This document shows positions 15,546-24,241 of a DNA stretch of 49,960 nt, piece after piece (positions within the stretch are counted from its first letter, which is position 1; every line of letters begins with the position of its first letter). The position numbers and the translations under genes are program-made. The notes under the pieces were generated by a model that saw nothing but the letters and a program-made list of their open reading frames with translations, had not been told where the DNA came from and did no database searches. Source of the stretch: Treponemataceae bacterium (lineage in GTDB: Bacteria; Spirochaetota; Spirochaetia; Treponematales; Treponemataceae); assembly GCA_024413635.1 (NCBI GenBank), contig JAKSTT010000004.1:1-49960 (forward strand), read 5' to 3'.

Positions 15546-17075
15546 ATGCCATTAGTATTATGGATTTGCCTCCCTGTAGCTGGACTCGTTCTTGGATGGA
15601 CTATTCGCTGGCTGTACGCCAGATTTCAACTATCTGCATCGGAGCAAAGAGCAGAGCGTGTAAAACAGGACGCTATAAAAGAAGCAGAAGCAAAGAAAAA
15701 AGAGATTATACTCGAAGCGAAAGATCAACTCATCCGTGAGCGCAGTCAGCAGGAACGGGAGAATAGAGAACGCCGCAGTGAACTGCAGCGCTATGAACGC
15801 CGTCTGACCCTCAAGGAAGAAACCCTTGATAAAAGACAGGCATCTTTTGACAAACTTGAACAGGAATACGTAAGCCGTGAGCAGGTAATCAATCAGAAAG
15901 AAGCAGCCCTTGCTTCTGAGGAAGAACGGTACCGCCAGGAACTGGAACGCATTTCCGGTTTAACTGCAGAAGAAGCAAAAAAACTGATTATCACCAATCT
16001 TGAGAACGAAGCCCGTCATGATGCACAGGCCCTGCTGAACAAGATTGAACAGGAAGCACAGCTTTCCGCTGAGAAAAAAGCCCGTGATATTCTGGTGACC
16101 ACCATTCAGCGCATTGCCACTGAAACAACCAGCGACATTACCGTTGCCACTGTTTCACTGCCCAGTGATGAAATGAAAGGACGCATTATCGGTCGCGAAG
16201 GCCGTAACATCCGTGCCATCGAAACCCTTACCGGTGTAGACATCATCATTGATGATACTCCGGAAGCCGTTGTCATCAGCTGTTTTGATCCGGTACGCAA
16301 GGAAATTGCCAAGGTTGCCCTTGAACGCCTCATTTCTGATGGACGTATTCATCCGGCACGCATTGAAGAAGTGGTACAGAAAGTTACCCGCGAAATTCAG
16401 AACAAGATTTATGAAGAAGGTGAAAAAGCCCTCTTTGATCTTGGTATTCCAAATATGCCGCAGGATGGTGTACGCGCCCTGGGCCGTCTGTACTTCCGCG
16501 CCAGCTATGGCCAGAATGTACTGAACCACTCAAAGGAAGTTGCCATTATTGCCGGTATGCTGGCTTCTGAAATCGGAGCTGACAGGGATTTGGCAAAACG
16601 TGCCGCTGTCCTCCATGATATCGGTAAGGGTGCTGAAAACGATTCAGACCAGAACCATGCAGAAGTTGGTATGGAAATGGCCCGTAAAATGGGAGAAGAT
16701 GCTGCCGTCATCAATGCCGTTGGTGCACACCATAACGATATTGAACCTACCAGCATTGAAGCTGTTATCGTACAGATTGCTGATGCCATTTCAGCTGCAC
16801 GTCCGGGTGCACGCCGTGAAACCATGGATAACTATGTAAAACGCCTTGAAAACCTTGAAGCAATTGCAGAAGGCTTTACCGGTGTTGAAAAAGCATACGC
16901 TATTCAGGCTGGACGTGAACTCCGTGTTCTGGTTAACAGCGAAAAGATTCCGGACCGCGACGTTAAGGATCTGGCACGCAACATTGCAAAACAGATTGAA
17001 AGTGACCTGCGGTATCCTGGACGCATTAAGATTACCATGATCCGTGAAACCCGTATCATCGAGTACGCACGGTAA
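15546..17075 (+). CDS. rny: Ribonuclease Y
   Basis: A 509-residue membrane-bound endoribonuclease that starts mRNA decay in bacteria lacking RNase E. Layout: N-terminal membrane helix (residues 2-22), a long charged coiled coil (about 30-190), a KH RNA-binding domain with KGRIIGREGRNIRAIE and the DIIIDDTPEAV segment, and an HD domain with the catalytic LHDIGKG motif. The C-terminal RYPGRIKITMIRE is family-typical, and length is normal (about 510-520). The ATG at 15546 is preferred over one 12 bases upstream because GGAGG lies six bases before it. It follows lptCAB and ends in a strong terminator. Confidence 0.96.
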   Translation: MPLVLWICLPVAGLVLGWTIRWLYARFQLSASEQRAERVKQDAIKEAEAKKKEIILEAKDQLIRERSQQERENRERRSELQRYERRLTLKEETLDKRQASFDKLEQEYVSREQVINQKEAALASEEERYRQELERISGLTAEEAKKLIITNLENEARHDAQALLNKIEQEAQLSAEKKARDILVTTIQRIATETTSDITVATVSLPSDEMKGRIIGREGRNIRAIETLTGVDIIIDDTPEAVVISCFDPVRKEIAKVALERLISDGRIHPARIEEVVQKVTREIQNKIYEEGEKALFDLGIPNMPQDGVRALGRLYFRASYGQNVLNHSKEVAIIAGMLASEIGADRDLAKRAAVLHDIGKGAENDSDQNHAEVGMEMARKMGEDAAVINAVGAHHNDIEPTSIEAVIVQIADAISAARPGARRETMDNYVKRLENLEAIAEGFTGVEKAYAIQAGRELRVLVNSEKIPDRDVKDLARNIAKQIESDLRYPGRIKITMIRETRIIEYAR

Positions 17076-17097
17076 CTACCATCTACGGTAGTAATGG

Positions 17098-17149
17098 AGC
17101 GGCTGCCCGCCTTTGAGAGATTCAAAAGGTACGGCAGCCGCTTTTTTTT
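17098..17149 (+). terminator. Intrinsic terminator of rny
   Basis: Perfect 10-bp stem AGCGGCTGCC (17098-17107) / GGCAGCCGCT (17133-17142), with an inner CCTTTGA/TCAAAAGG pairing, followed by eight T residues. A smaller hairpin (ACTACC/GGTAGT, 17075-17092) stands just before it. The rest of the gap to 17321 is AT-rich, with a -10-like TATAAA near 17262. Confidence 0.93.
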
Positions 17150-17284
17150 GTGTAATATTTTCCATATCAGTGGAAATCTGCGTTTTCATCGTAAAATTGT
17201 ACTTATTTTTTTAATTAATTCGTTATTTCCTTGTGTTTTCTGCTTCATGGCTTCATAATATAAACCGATAAAAGAGTAAGAGAG

Positions 17285-17304
17285 AGAATACCCTTGAGTA
17301 TTCT
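17285..17304 (+). promoter_or_regulatory. Palindrome in the leader of the AraC-type gene
   Basis: AGAATAC (17285-17291) and GTATTCT (17298-17304) form a perfect 7-bp inverted repeat with a six-base spacer, ending 17 bases before the start codon and just before the ribosome site. It may be an operator for autoregulation or an mRNA hairpin. Confidence 0.5.
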
Positions 17305-17321
17305 AACCTAGATGGTGGGTT

Positions 17322-18545
17322 ATGAACGACTTAATTAAAGTAACAAAAGAGTACATTGAAACACTTCTTTCAGTTCATGTTAATGTAATTGAAAACACTC
17401 AAGAATCAGCTGATGCTTTTTTTGGATCCATGGCACCTCCCATGGCAGGAACCTCGTACAACGGAACAACAATCCTCAACTATTTCCTGAAACTTGAAGA
17501 AAAAATCGTGTACGACGTAGAAGACTGTTTCTTCCTGCACTGGATTATCCTTAAACTTCCGGAAGGCGTTGAGGACAACGGCGCAGTACTTGCCTTAGGT
17601 CCTTTCTTTGACACTAATCCGCCGGAAAACCTGGTACAGAAAAGCCTTTTACGCAATGCACTGCATGCAAGCTACACCACCCCACTGAAGATGTTCTACA
17701 ACTCAGTGCCGGTCTGCAGTACAACAAAAGCCATTACCGTTGCCCGCATCTGTCTGCAGCATCTGTTCCACATTGAAGGTGAACCGGAATGCAAGACGGT
17801 ATATCCTTTTGGTATTGATAAGAAAGTAGAGCCGACTGAATACTACGTAGAAGAAGAGCACATCTACATGGCTCAGACCGAACGCCGTTATTCCCTGGAA
17901 ACCCGGCTGCAGGCTGATGTTACCCAAGGTAACAGTGTCGGCGCCATGCAGACCTGGCGTATTCTTCGGGTAGAAATGGATAACCTGAAGAAAATCAAGG
18001 ATCCGCTCCGCAATGCTAAGAACAACAGTATTGTGCACAATACCATCCTCCGCAAAGCGGTAGAACGCAGCTACGTGCACCCGTTGTATATCGACAGCCT
18101 GGCAAACCAGATTCTTTCTGCCATTGAAAATACCAACAGCGTAGAAGACCTGCATAAACTCCAGGAAGACTGCATTATTGAATACTGCAAACTGGTAACC
18201 AAACACAGCCTCATCAAATATACGCCAATGGTCCGCCAGGCGCTGAACTACATCAACACCCATTTAAGTTCAGATATCCACCTGCCGGAAATTGCATCGG
18301 CCATCAATGTAAGTCCAAACTACCTGTCAGCCGTATTCAACCGCGAAACAGAAATGTCCATTTCAACTTACATTAACCGCCGGCGCATTGAAAAAGCTGT
18401 TGAACTGCTTGAAACCAGTAACGCCAGTATTGAAGACATTGCTACTTTTGTCGGATTCAGCGATATGAACTACTTTACCCGCGTATTCAAGGGTATTAAG
18501 GGAGTTACCCCGTCTGATTTCCGCAAGCACGGAAAGATTCAGTAA
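17322..18545 (+). CDS. AraC-family transcriptional regulator
   Basis: A 407-residue regulator. The C-terminal 100 residues hold two helix-turn-helix motifs of the AraC/XylS type: IHLPEIASAINVSPNYLSAVFNRE and ASIEDIATFVGFSDMNYFTRVFKGIKGVTPSDFR, the second being the family signature. The N-terminal 300 residues are not recognised; they are presumably a sensing domain and show no membrane helix, so the protein is cytoplasmic. This pattern is like AraC proteins that respond to sugars or other metabolites. A GGTGG ribosome site precedes the ATG at 17322. Its stop overlaps the convergent PfkB-kinase stop by seven bases. A palindrome in its leader may bind the protein itself. Targets are unknown. 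Confidence 0.88.
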   Translation: MNDLIKVTKEYIETLLSVHVNVIENTQESADAFFGSMAPPMAGTSYNGTTILNYFLKLEEKIVYDVEDCFFLHWIILKLPEGVEDNGAVLALGPFFDTNPPENLVQKSLLRNALHASYTTPLKMFYNSVPVCSTTKAITVARICLQHLFHIEGEPECKTVYPFGIDKKVEPTEYYVEEEHIYMAQTERRYSLETRLQADVTQGNSVGAMQTWRILRVEMDNLKKIKDPLRNAKNNSIVHNTILRKAVERSYVHPLYIDSLANQILSAIENTNSVEDLHKLQEDCIIEYCKLVTKHSLIKYTPMVRQALNYINTHLSSDIHLPEIASAINVSPNYLSAVFNRETEMSISTYINRRRIEKAVELLETSNASIEDIATFVGFSDMNYFTRVFKGIKGVTPSDFRKHGKIQ

Positions 18546-19453
18546 TTTTCCAGCAGCGACGGGCTTAAGGTTTCACTGACCGTCTGCCGCGTCATCAACG
18601 TTTCTTTTGCACTGATAAGCCCGTAACGGATACATTCCTTTACGGGCTTTTTATTGAATACGCCGTACAGGTATCCTGAAGCAAATGCGTCACCGGCACC
18701 GATGGTATCAACCAGGTCAGGAGTAGCAAAAGGTTTCTCGTTCCAGACTTCTCCGTCCTTGCAGACCATAACCCCCTGTTCACCGAAGGTTATGATGAAA
18801 TGGTCAAAACCAAGGGCTCTGAACTTAGCAGCGCATGCAGGATCGGGGAATGCAGGCTCACCAAGGACCGCAGAGGCCTCCATCTGGTTACAGGCAAATA
18901 GATTTATGTCTTTTGCATATTGCATTGATTTACGGGCAATGTCAGGGCTGGTAGCATTCTGGAACACATACAGGTCCGGATGCTGTGCCTTATACTCATA
19001 AAACTGCGCCAGAGCTTCCGGCGTCAGGTTTGAATCAAGACACAGGGCGTCTGCCTTTCCGTCGTCAAGAAACTGCCGGACAGAATCTGACAGCGTAATT
19101 TCCTTAACGACGTTGGTGTTATATACACAGGAAGCAGGTTTACCGGTTGTTGCCATGACAGAAAACAGCGCCGTGTGATACCGTTCTGAAATCCCCAGTA
19201 ATTCCGTATTAACGCCCTCTGATTCAAATCCTTTTTTCAGGAAATCGCCGAAAATATCCCGGCCGATAAAACCAAGAATGGCAGTTTCAAAACCCAGGTG
19301 CTTCAGGTTAATGGCCATACCACGCCCTACCCCGCCGGGAACCAGATCAATGGTACCGTCACGATAGGCTTCAGCCTCATCGGCCTCTGCAGAAAAAGCC
19401 TTAATATCAACTGATACGTTTCCAACGCTTAACACTTTTACCGGAGAATTCAA
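18539..19453 (-). CDS. PfkB-family carbohydrate/nucleoside kinase
   Basis: A 304-residue kinase of the ribokinase/PfkB superfamily. N-terminal substrate-binding pattern VLSVGNVSVDIKAF and VPGGVGRGMAINLKHLG; C-terminal ATP-site and catalytic pattern DTIGAGDAFASGYLYG, with the catalytic Asp in GAGD. The substrate (sugar, pseudouridine, ribose or other nucleoside) cannot be told by eye. The N-terminal VGRGMAINLKHLG resembles pseudouridine kinase-like members, but this is weak. The start is a TTG at 19453 placed in a TTGA overlap with the stop of the ApbE-like gene and served by an AGGAGGGAG site, so translation is coupled to it. It is the last gene of the operon containing oppF and the ApbE-like gene. 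Confidence 0.85.
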   Translation of the reverse strand: MNSPVKVLSVGNVSVDIKAFSAEADEAEAYRDGTIDLVPGGVGRGMAINLKHLGFETAILGFIGRDIFGDFLKKGFESEGVNTELLGISERYHTALFSVMATTGKPASCVYNTNVVKEITLSDSVRQFLDDGKADALCLDSNLTPEALAQFYEYKAQHPDLYVFQNATSPDIARKSMQYAKDINLFACNQMEASAVLGEPAFPDPACAAKFRALGFDHFIITFGEQGVMVCKDGEVWNEKPFATPDLVDTIGAGDAFASGYLYGVFNKKPVKECIRYGLISAKETLMTRQTVSETLSPSLLENY

Positions 19454-20514
19454 AACTCCCTCCTTTGTACACTGACGGTCTTACCGGAATCCCTCACGAT
19501 TGACTCAATCTCTTCCCGGCTGGTGCACTGGAACAGATTCACTGCGGTATACGCAGACCCAACAATTTCGTCATCTGCATCATATACGGCACAGGTATCA
19601 ATCAGCTGTGGCATGGAACCATCAGAAAGACGGAACAGGGGATGATACCGGTTGTTGCCCTGCTGGTGATAACCGGCAGTATCACAGTCACAACCAGTCT
19701 TGAGAACCGTATTCCGGCTGTCATCACAGAGAACCAGATTCATGGCCCCGGCAGCTGCCAGATATCCCTGTACCGGCTGAACGGCCTGCACCGCCTGCTG
19801 TATCAGCTGTAAGCGGTAGGCATCTTTCAGGCGGCCTGCGGTCAGTATGGGATAGGAACATTCAATGGAATCAAGATAGGACTGGTATTTCTCTGAAACG
19901 GTAAAACAGGCTGTCATATGGACAGGATCAAGTTCCAGCGAAAACAGGGAAAGGTCACAAGTCTTTTCTGCTAGAGCTGTTATGCGCTCATTCCAGTCAG
20001 CGTTTCCGGCGGGATCAAAATCGGACATGTCAGCAAGGATAAGTACGGCATCCCATTCGCCGGTAAGGGCGCCTGAAAACATATTGACTCCCTGCTGTTC
20101 CCGGGTCTTTTCCTGCAAATCCTGCAGGATTGCAAACAATTCAGGGTTAACCGCCAGAGTTTCTCCCTGATGATTGTTCAGGGTAGCAAGATTAACAAAT
20201 CCCGGATATTCCGTTGTTTCATCCAGTAACTGGTAACTGCGTTTTAAAGCCTGCTCATATACCAGTGTTACGGCCGATAACTGCCGCTTAATGACTGCAG
20301 AAGGACCGTCCAGCCAGGTGATGTAGGTGTATCCATTGCGGAAATAGGGAACGGCATCATCCGGGTTGACGGTAATCTCATAATACCCGGGCCGTTTTGT
20401 CACCAGCTCATTAACCCCGTTACCGATTCCCCAGAGAACACCAATAATGCCTAAAATAAAGAGTGCCAGCAGCACCCAAAGGCGGCTGGCACTGGTATGT
20501 TCATCAAGTTTCAA
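19450..20514 (-). CDS. Degenerate ApbE (FAD:protein FMN transferase)-like membrane protein
   Basis: A 354-residue protein with one N-terminal membrane helix (about residues 12-32, LWVLLALFILGIIGVLWG). The outer domain follows the ApbE outline: NLATLNNHQGETLAVNPELFAILQDL corresponds to the ApbE sequence near ...RLN...V.PEL...L, then MFSGALTGEW, YLAAAGAMNLVLCDD, and a final HPLFRLSDGSMPQLIDTCAVYD. Most catalytic-looking positions (the GAFDPT-type and HIIDP-type motifs) are altered, so flavin transfer activity is doubtful. The start is TTG at 20514, one base after the oppF stop, with GGAAAG upstream; the longer reading frame would overlap oppF by 74 bases. Homology is inferred from pattern only. 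Confidence 0.55.
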   Translation of the reverse strand: MKLDEHTSASRLWVLLALFILGIIGVLWGIGNGVNELVTKRPGYYEITVNPDDAVPYFRNGYTYITWLDGPSAVIKRQLSAVTLVYEQALKRSYQLLDETTEYPGFVNLATLNNHQGETLAVNPELFAILQDLQEKTREQQGVNMFSGALTGEWDAVLILADMSDFDPAGNADWNERITALAEKTCDLSLFSLELDPVHMTACFTVSEKYQSYLDSIECSYPILTAGRLKDAYRLQLIQQAVQAVQPVQGYLAAAGAMNLVLCDDSRNTVLKTGCDCDTAGYHQQGNNRYHPLFRLSDGSMPQLIDTCAVYDADDEIVGSAYTAVNLFQCTSREEIESIVRDSGKTVSVQRREF

Positions 20515-20515
20515 A

Positions 20516-21469
20516 TTACTTTCCGAAACGAATCTTTTTATACTCTTCGATTTCCCGGGCATCGCCATATACAAAATGGCCGTTACCAAGGTCTACCAGT
20601 TCAGGGGTATCGTTTTCGTACCGATGCATTTCCGGATCATACACGAACAGTTTCTTGTTCTTTTCAATTTTAGGATCCGGTACCGGAATGGCTGACATCA
20701 GGGATTTTGTATACGGATGCATTGGATGGGCAAAAAGCTCTTCTGCTTCTGCAATTTCCATAATCTTTCCGTGATAAATTACAACGATACGGTCACTGAT
20801 AAAGCGGACGATTGAAAGGTCGTGGGCAATGAACAGATAGGTCAGGTCACGTTCTTTCTGGAATTTCTTCATCAGGTTCAGAACCTGTGCACGGATTGAA
20901 ACGTCCAGTGCAGAAATCGGTTCGTCTGCAACGATGAATTCCGGTTCCATAACGAATGAACGGGCAAGGCCGACACGCTGGCGCTGTCCACCGGAGAATT
21001 CGTGTGGATAGCGGGTCATGTGTTCCGGCAGCAGACCTACTTCTTCAATGATTTTCTGTACTTTCTGTACGCGTTCTTTTTCATCCTTGTACAGATGGAA
21101 GTTATACAGACCTTCAGAAACGATGTATTCAATGGTGGCACGTTCGTTCAGAGAAGCTGCCGGATCCTGGAAAATCATCTGAATCTTGCGGATTACCTCA
21201 CGGTCATCTTTGCGTGACAGCTTTCCGGAAATCTTTTTGCCATCGTAATAAATGGCACCGGCAGAACAGGGGTTGATGCGGAGAATGGCACGGCCGATGG
21301 TGGTTTTACCGGATCCTGATTCACCTACCAGAGATACGGTTTCACCTTTGTAAATATCAAAACTTACGTTATCTACAGCCTTAAATTCTTTCTTTCCCTT
21401 TTTGAACACAACATCCAGGTTCTGAACGGAAAGCAGTACCTGTTTATCTTTATTTGCCATATCAGACAT
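20516..21469 (-). CDS. oppF: Oligopeptide ABC transporter ATP-binding protein OppF
   Basis: A 317-residue ATPase of the OppF/DppF type, of normal length. Motifs: Walker [11 protein letters not shown]-loop [16 protein letters not shown], signature [14 protein letters not shown], Walker [13 protein letters not shown]-loop FIAHDLS, and the C-terminal oligopeptide-transporter segment [20 protein letters not shown] Cys-bearing iron-sulfur motif found in many OppD/F proteins is not evident in the tail. The ATG at 21469 overlaps the oppD stop by eight bases, with an AAGGAGG site inside the end of oppD, so coupled translation is likely. It pairs with OppD to drive import. Confidence 0.93.
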   Translation of the reverse strand: MSDMANKDKQVLLSVQNLDVVFKKGKKEFKAVDNVSFDIYKGETVSLVGESGSGKTTIGRAILRINPCSAGAIYYDGKKISGKLSRKDDREVIRKIQMIFQDPAASLNERATIEYIVSEGLYNFHLYKDEKERVQKVQKIIEEVGLLPEHMTRYPHEFSGGQRQRVGLARSFVMEPEFIVADEPISALDVSIRAQVLNLMKKFQKERDLTYLFIAHDLSIVRFISDRIVVIYHGKIMEIAEAEELFAHPMHPYTKSLMSAIPVPDPKIEKNKKLFVYDPEMHRYENDTPELVDLGNGHFVYGDAREIEEYKKIRFGK

Positions 21470-23276
21470 GTGCTGCCTCCTTCTTGTTGCCTTTCTCATC
21501 AAATTCAATGTAGGTTCTCAGCATTTTGTCATGCAGGTTCTGAATCTGTTTCGGAGGTTCCTGTTTTGGAGCACGTGGATCAAGAAGCCAGGTTTTTGCC
21601 CAGTGAGTCGGACTGATCTGGAAAACCGGAGCTTCTTCTACCATATCAACTGCCATGGCATAGGAACTGCGCTGTGCAAAGGCATCGCCGACAATCTTGT
21701 TGTACAGTGATGGCGGAGTTCCCGGAATAGAGAACAGTTCATCACCGCGTTCAGCAAGCTGCGGCAGGCTTGAAAGCAGTGCCCAGGTGTACGGATGGCG
21801 TGGCTCATAGAAGATTTCTTCTACGGAACCGCATTCAACAATCTGGCCGGCATACAGAACTGCAACGCGTTCTGCAACGTTGGCTACTACACCAAGGTCG
21901 TGGGTAATATACACGGTGGTAAAGCCCAGATCTTTCTGCAGGTCTTTAATCAGTTCAAGAATCTGTGCCTGAATGGTTACGTCCAGTGCAGTGGTAGGTT
22001 CATCACAGATGAGGATTTTTGGCTGACAGCTGAGGGCAATGGCGATTACGATACGCTGTCTCATACCACCTGAGTATTCAAACGGGTAGTCATCAAAGCG
22101 TTTTTCAGGGTCAGGAATACCTACCTTACCCATGATATCGATGGCACGCTGTTTTGCTTCAGCTTTTGTGCATTTCTGGTGCTTCATGATGACGGTCTGA
22201 ATCTGTTTACCGATGGTAATTACCGGGTTCAGTGAGGTCATTGGATCCTGGAAAACGGTAGCAATACGGCGTCCGCGGATCTGCTGCCAGTCTTTGGTGT
22301 ATTTAACTTTTGAACAGTCAAGAATAGCATAACCATGAAGCATTTTGTTTGCTTCATCATATGACTTGAACTTAACGCGGAATACAACAACTTCAAAAAT
22401 CTTGTTGAGAACTGACGATTTAGTCAGGTCTTCACCAGTGCTGCAGGCAATGCGGAATGCCTTGCGCAGTTTCTTCATGAAGGAAAGCTGCTTGTGGAAC
22501 GGATAGCGTCCGATAGACAGCAGGACTTCATACGCAATTTTCTGGTTACGGGAAAGAACATCATCTGAAAGTACGCAGGCAGCAATTTTTTCATTGCGGC
22601 TGCGTTTCAGTTCTGCAAGAGCGGCTTTGTCGGCTGCTACCCGTGCAGTATCCTTCAGATATGCTTCCTTGTGTTCTTTTTTCAGCTGTTCCAGTTCAGC
22701 TTCAGTACCTTTGATCTTAGCTTCATTGGCACTGATTTTATCTGTTGTTTCTGCAATAAGTTTTGCATCTTCAGGGTTGCGTTTATCAAGGGTACCAAGA
22801 TAATTCCGAAGATCAACATTTTCATCGTTCAGCTTTTTCAGGGCTTTCTGATATTTTCTGTTGTCGGCAGCAGAAACGCTCTGGGCTTCATCGATTTCCT
22901 GCTTTTTTGCATTCCAGGCGTTGAAGTCAGCAGCTCCGGCTTCCAGTTTTGAAGCGGCATTCAGCATTTCTACAGCACGGCGTAAGGTACGCAGGTTCCG
23001 GGTATTCAGGACAACATCAGTTTTTGACAGTTCATCGTCCGAGAAAATGATGGAACCATTGGAAATAAATCCATTTGAATCAAGCATGCCGGCAAAGGTT
23101 TTGGTCAGTACTGATTTTCCGGAACCAGACTCACCTACGATGGCAATTGATTCATTTTCGTAAATATCCAGAGATACGTTACGGATGGCGGTAAGAATTC
23201 TACCGCGTACATTGAATTTAACTTCAACGTTTTTCAGTGAAAGTAATACTTTCTTGTCGTTAGTATTTTCTGCCAT
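21462..23276 (-). CDS. oppD: OppD ATPase with a 240-residue insertion
   Basis: A 604-residue OppD-type ATPase, nearly twice the usual 330. Walker A GESGSGKS is at 48-55, but the Q-loop ([13 protein letters not shown]) is at about 341-352 instead of some 50 residues after Walker A. Residues of about 85-322 are an insertion, rich in Lys, Glu and Ala, with a probable coiled coil at 120-230 ([30 protein letters not shown]) and a more hydrophobic second half. After it the protein is normal: YSGGMRQR (401-408), [12 protein letters not shown] (421-432), H459, and the [13 protein letters not shown] tail. The frame is open throughout, so this is not a frameshift artefact. It lies between oppC and oppF. 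Confidence 0.93.
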   Translation of the reverse strand: MAENTNDKKVLLSLKNVEVKFNVRGRILTAIRNVSLDIYENESIAIVGESGSGKSVLTKTFAGMLDSNGFISNGSIIFSDDELSKTDVVLNTRNLRTLRRAVEMLNAASKLEAGAADFNAWNAKKQEIDEAQSVSAADNRKYQKALKKLNDENVDLRNYLGTLDKRNPEDAKLIAETTDKISANEAKIKGTEAELEQLKKEHKEAYLKDTARVAADKAALAELKRSRNEKIAACVLSDDVLSRNQKIAYEVLLSIGRYPFHKQLSFMKKLRKAFRIACSTGEDLTKSSVLNKIFEVVVFRVKFKSYDEANKMLHGYAILDCSKVKYTKDWQQIRGRRIATVFQDPMTSLNPVITIGKQIQTVIMKHQKCTKAEAKQRAIDIMGKVGIPDPEKRFDDYPFEYSGGMRQRIVIAIALSCQPKILICDEPTTALDVTIQAQILELIKDLQKDLGFTTVYITHDLGVVANVAERVAVLYAGQIVECGSVEEIFYEPRHPYTWALLSSLPQLAERGDELFSIPGTPPSLYNKIVGDAFAQRSSYAMAVDMVEEAPVFQISPTHWAKTWLLDPRAPKQEPPKQIQNLHDKMLRTYIEFDEKGNKKEAAHV

Positions 23277-23287
23277 TGTCGTCTCGC

Positions 23288-24241
23288 TTACATGTGGGTC
23301 TTAGGATCTGATGCATCAGCCAGGTTCTGTCCAAGAATGTACAGAATCAGGGTAATGGCAGCAGAAACAGCTACCGGTGCCCAGAATTCCCATGGGAAAA
23401 TCAGGAATGCGGTCTGTGCAGCACCAATCATTTTACCCAGAGAAGGAATTGATGAACTGAGCCCCATACCGATGAAAGACAGGAATACTTCCATGGAAAT
23501 GTAGTTTGGAAGTTCCGAAGCCAGCATGGTCAGGATTACTGAAGTCAGGAATGGAAGAATATTTACTGAAATCATGCGGTTGATCGGAGTTCCCAGACAG
23601 CGTGAAGCCAGAGAGTATTCGCGGTCGCGGATAATCATAACCTGAGTTCTGAAGAAGTAAGCAACGCTAATCCAGCCGGTACAGGTCAATGCAAATACCA
23701 TGTTCCAGAAACCGGCACCCATAACGTATACCAGTACGGAAATCAGCAGGATGTATGGAACGTTGGCAACAATGTTGTAGATGGTCAGCATGAAGTTATC
23801 AATCTGGCGGACATATCCCCAGATGGCACCCATGATGATGCCGACTACCATGTTGATGAAGGCACAGACAAAGGCCAGTGACAGCGAAGTGCGGGCACCG
23901 GAAACAATTCCGTACATGATGGAGTTACCCATACCGCCTGATCCAAGACACCACTTGAAGCTGAAACCGCCAAAGTACTGCATGGCTTTGGAAGGTGACA
24001 GGTTATAGGTATTGATGTCCGATACGTTTTCAAACTGATCATAGGGCCAGAATGCGGGCATGATGTATGCCGTCAGGATAATCAGGGCTGCAATAACCAG
24101 AAGGACAGTATTCATCTTATTCTTGAAGAATACGCGGAATACTGATGCCCAGTACGAATACCGGGGAGCACTGATTTTTTCTGATTTGATGGTATTGTTG
24201 TCAATAAAATAGAACTGATCGTCAAGCTTAGGAGATGTCAT
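23288..24241 (-). CDS. oppC: Oligopeptide ABC transporter permease OppC
   Basis: A 317-residue inner-membrane permease of the DppC/OppC type. A cytoplasmic N-terminus of about 40 residues precedes the first helix (NTVLLVIAALIILTAYIMPAF), followed by five further helices. The permease EAA loop is near DREYSLASRCLGTPINRMI, and the end carries the usual PSLGKMIGAAQTAF and closing helix. Length is close to normal, unlike OppA, OppB and OppD in the same operon. The start overlaps the oppB stop by four bases (ATGA), and oppD follows 11 bases after its stop. It forms the channel with OppB. Confidence 0.93.
   Translation of the reverse strand: MTSPKLDDQFYFIDNNTIKSEKISAPRYSYWASVFRVFFKNKMNTVLLVIAALIILTAYIMPAFWPYDQFENVSDINTYNLSPSKAMQYFGGFSFKWCLGSGGMGNSIMYGIVSGARTSLSLAFVCAFINMVVGIIMGAIWGYVRQIDNFMLTIYNIVANVPYILLISVLVYVMGAGFWNMVFALTCTGWISVAYFFRTQVMIIRDREYSLASRCLGTPINRMISVNILPFLTSVILTMLASELPNYISMEVFLSFIGMGLSSSIPSLGKMIGAAQTAFLIFPWEFWAPVAVSAAITLILYILGQNLADASDPKTHM

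Noticed and set aside
17150-17321. Possible small RNA gene before the AraC-type regulator
   Set aside because: The stretch is AT-rich with no second terminator or clear structure apart from the palindrome near the start codon.
22310-23024. Intein or insertion element inside oppD
   Set aside because: No intein splice-type residues, transposase frame or terminal repeats were seen; codon use appears like that of the surrounding gene and the frame is continuous.
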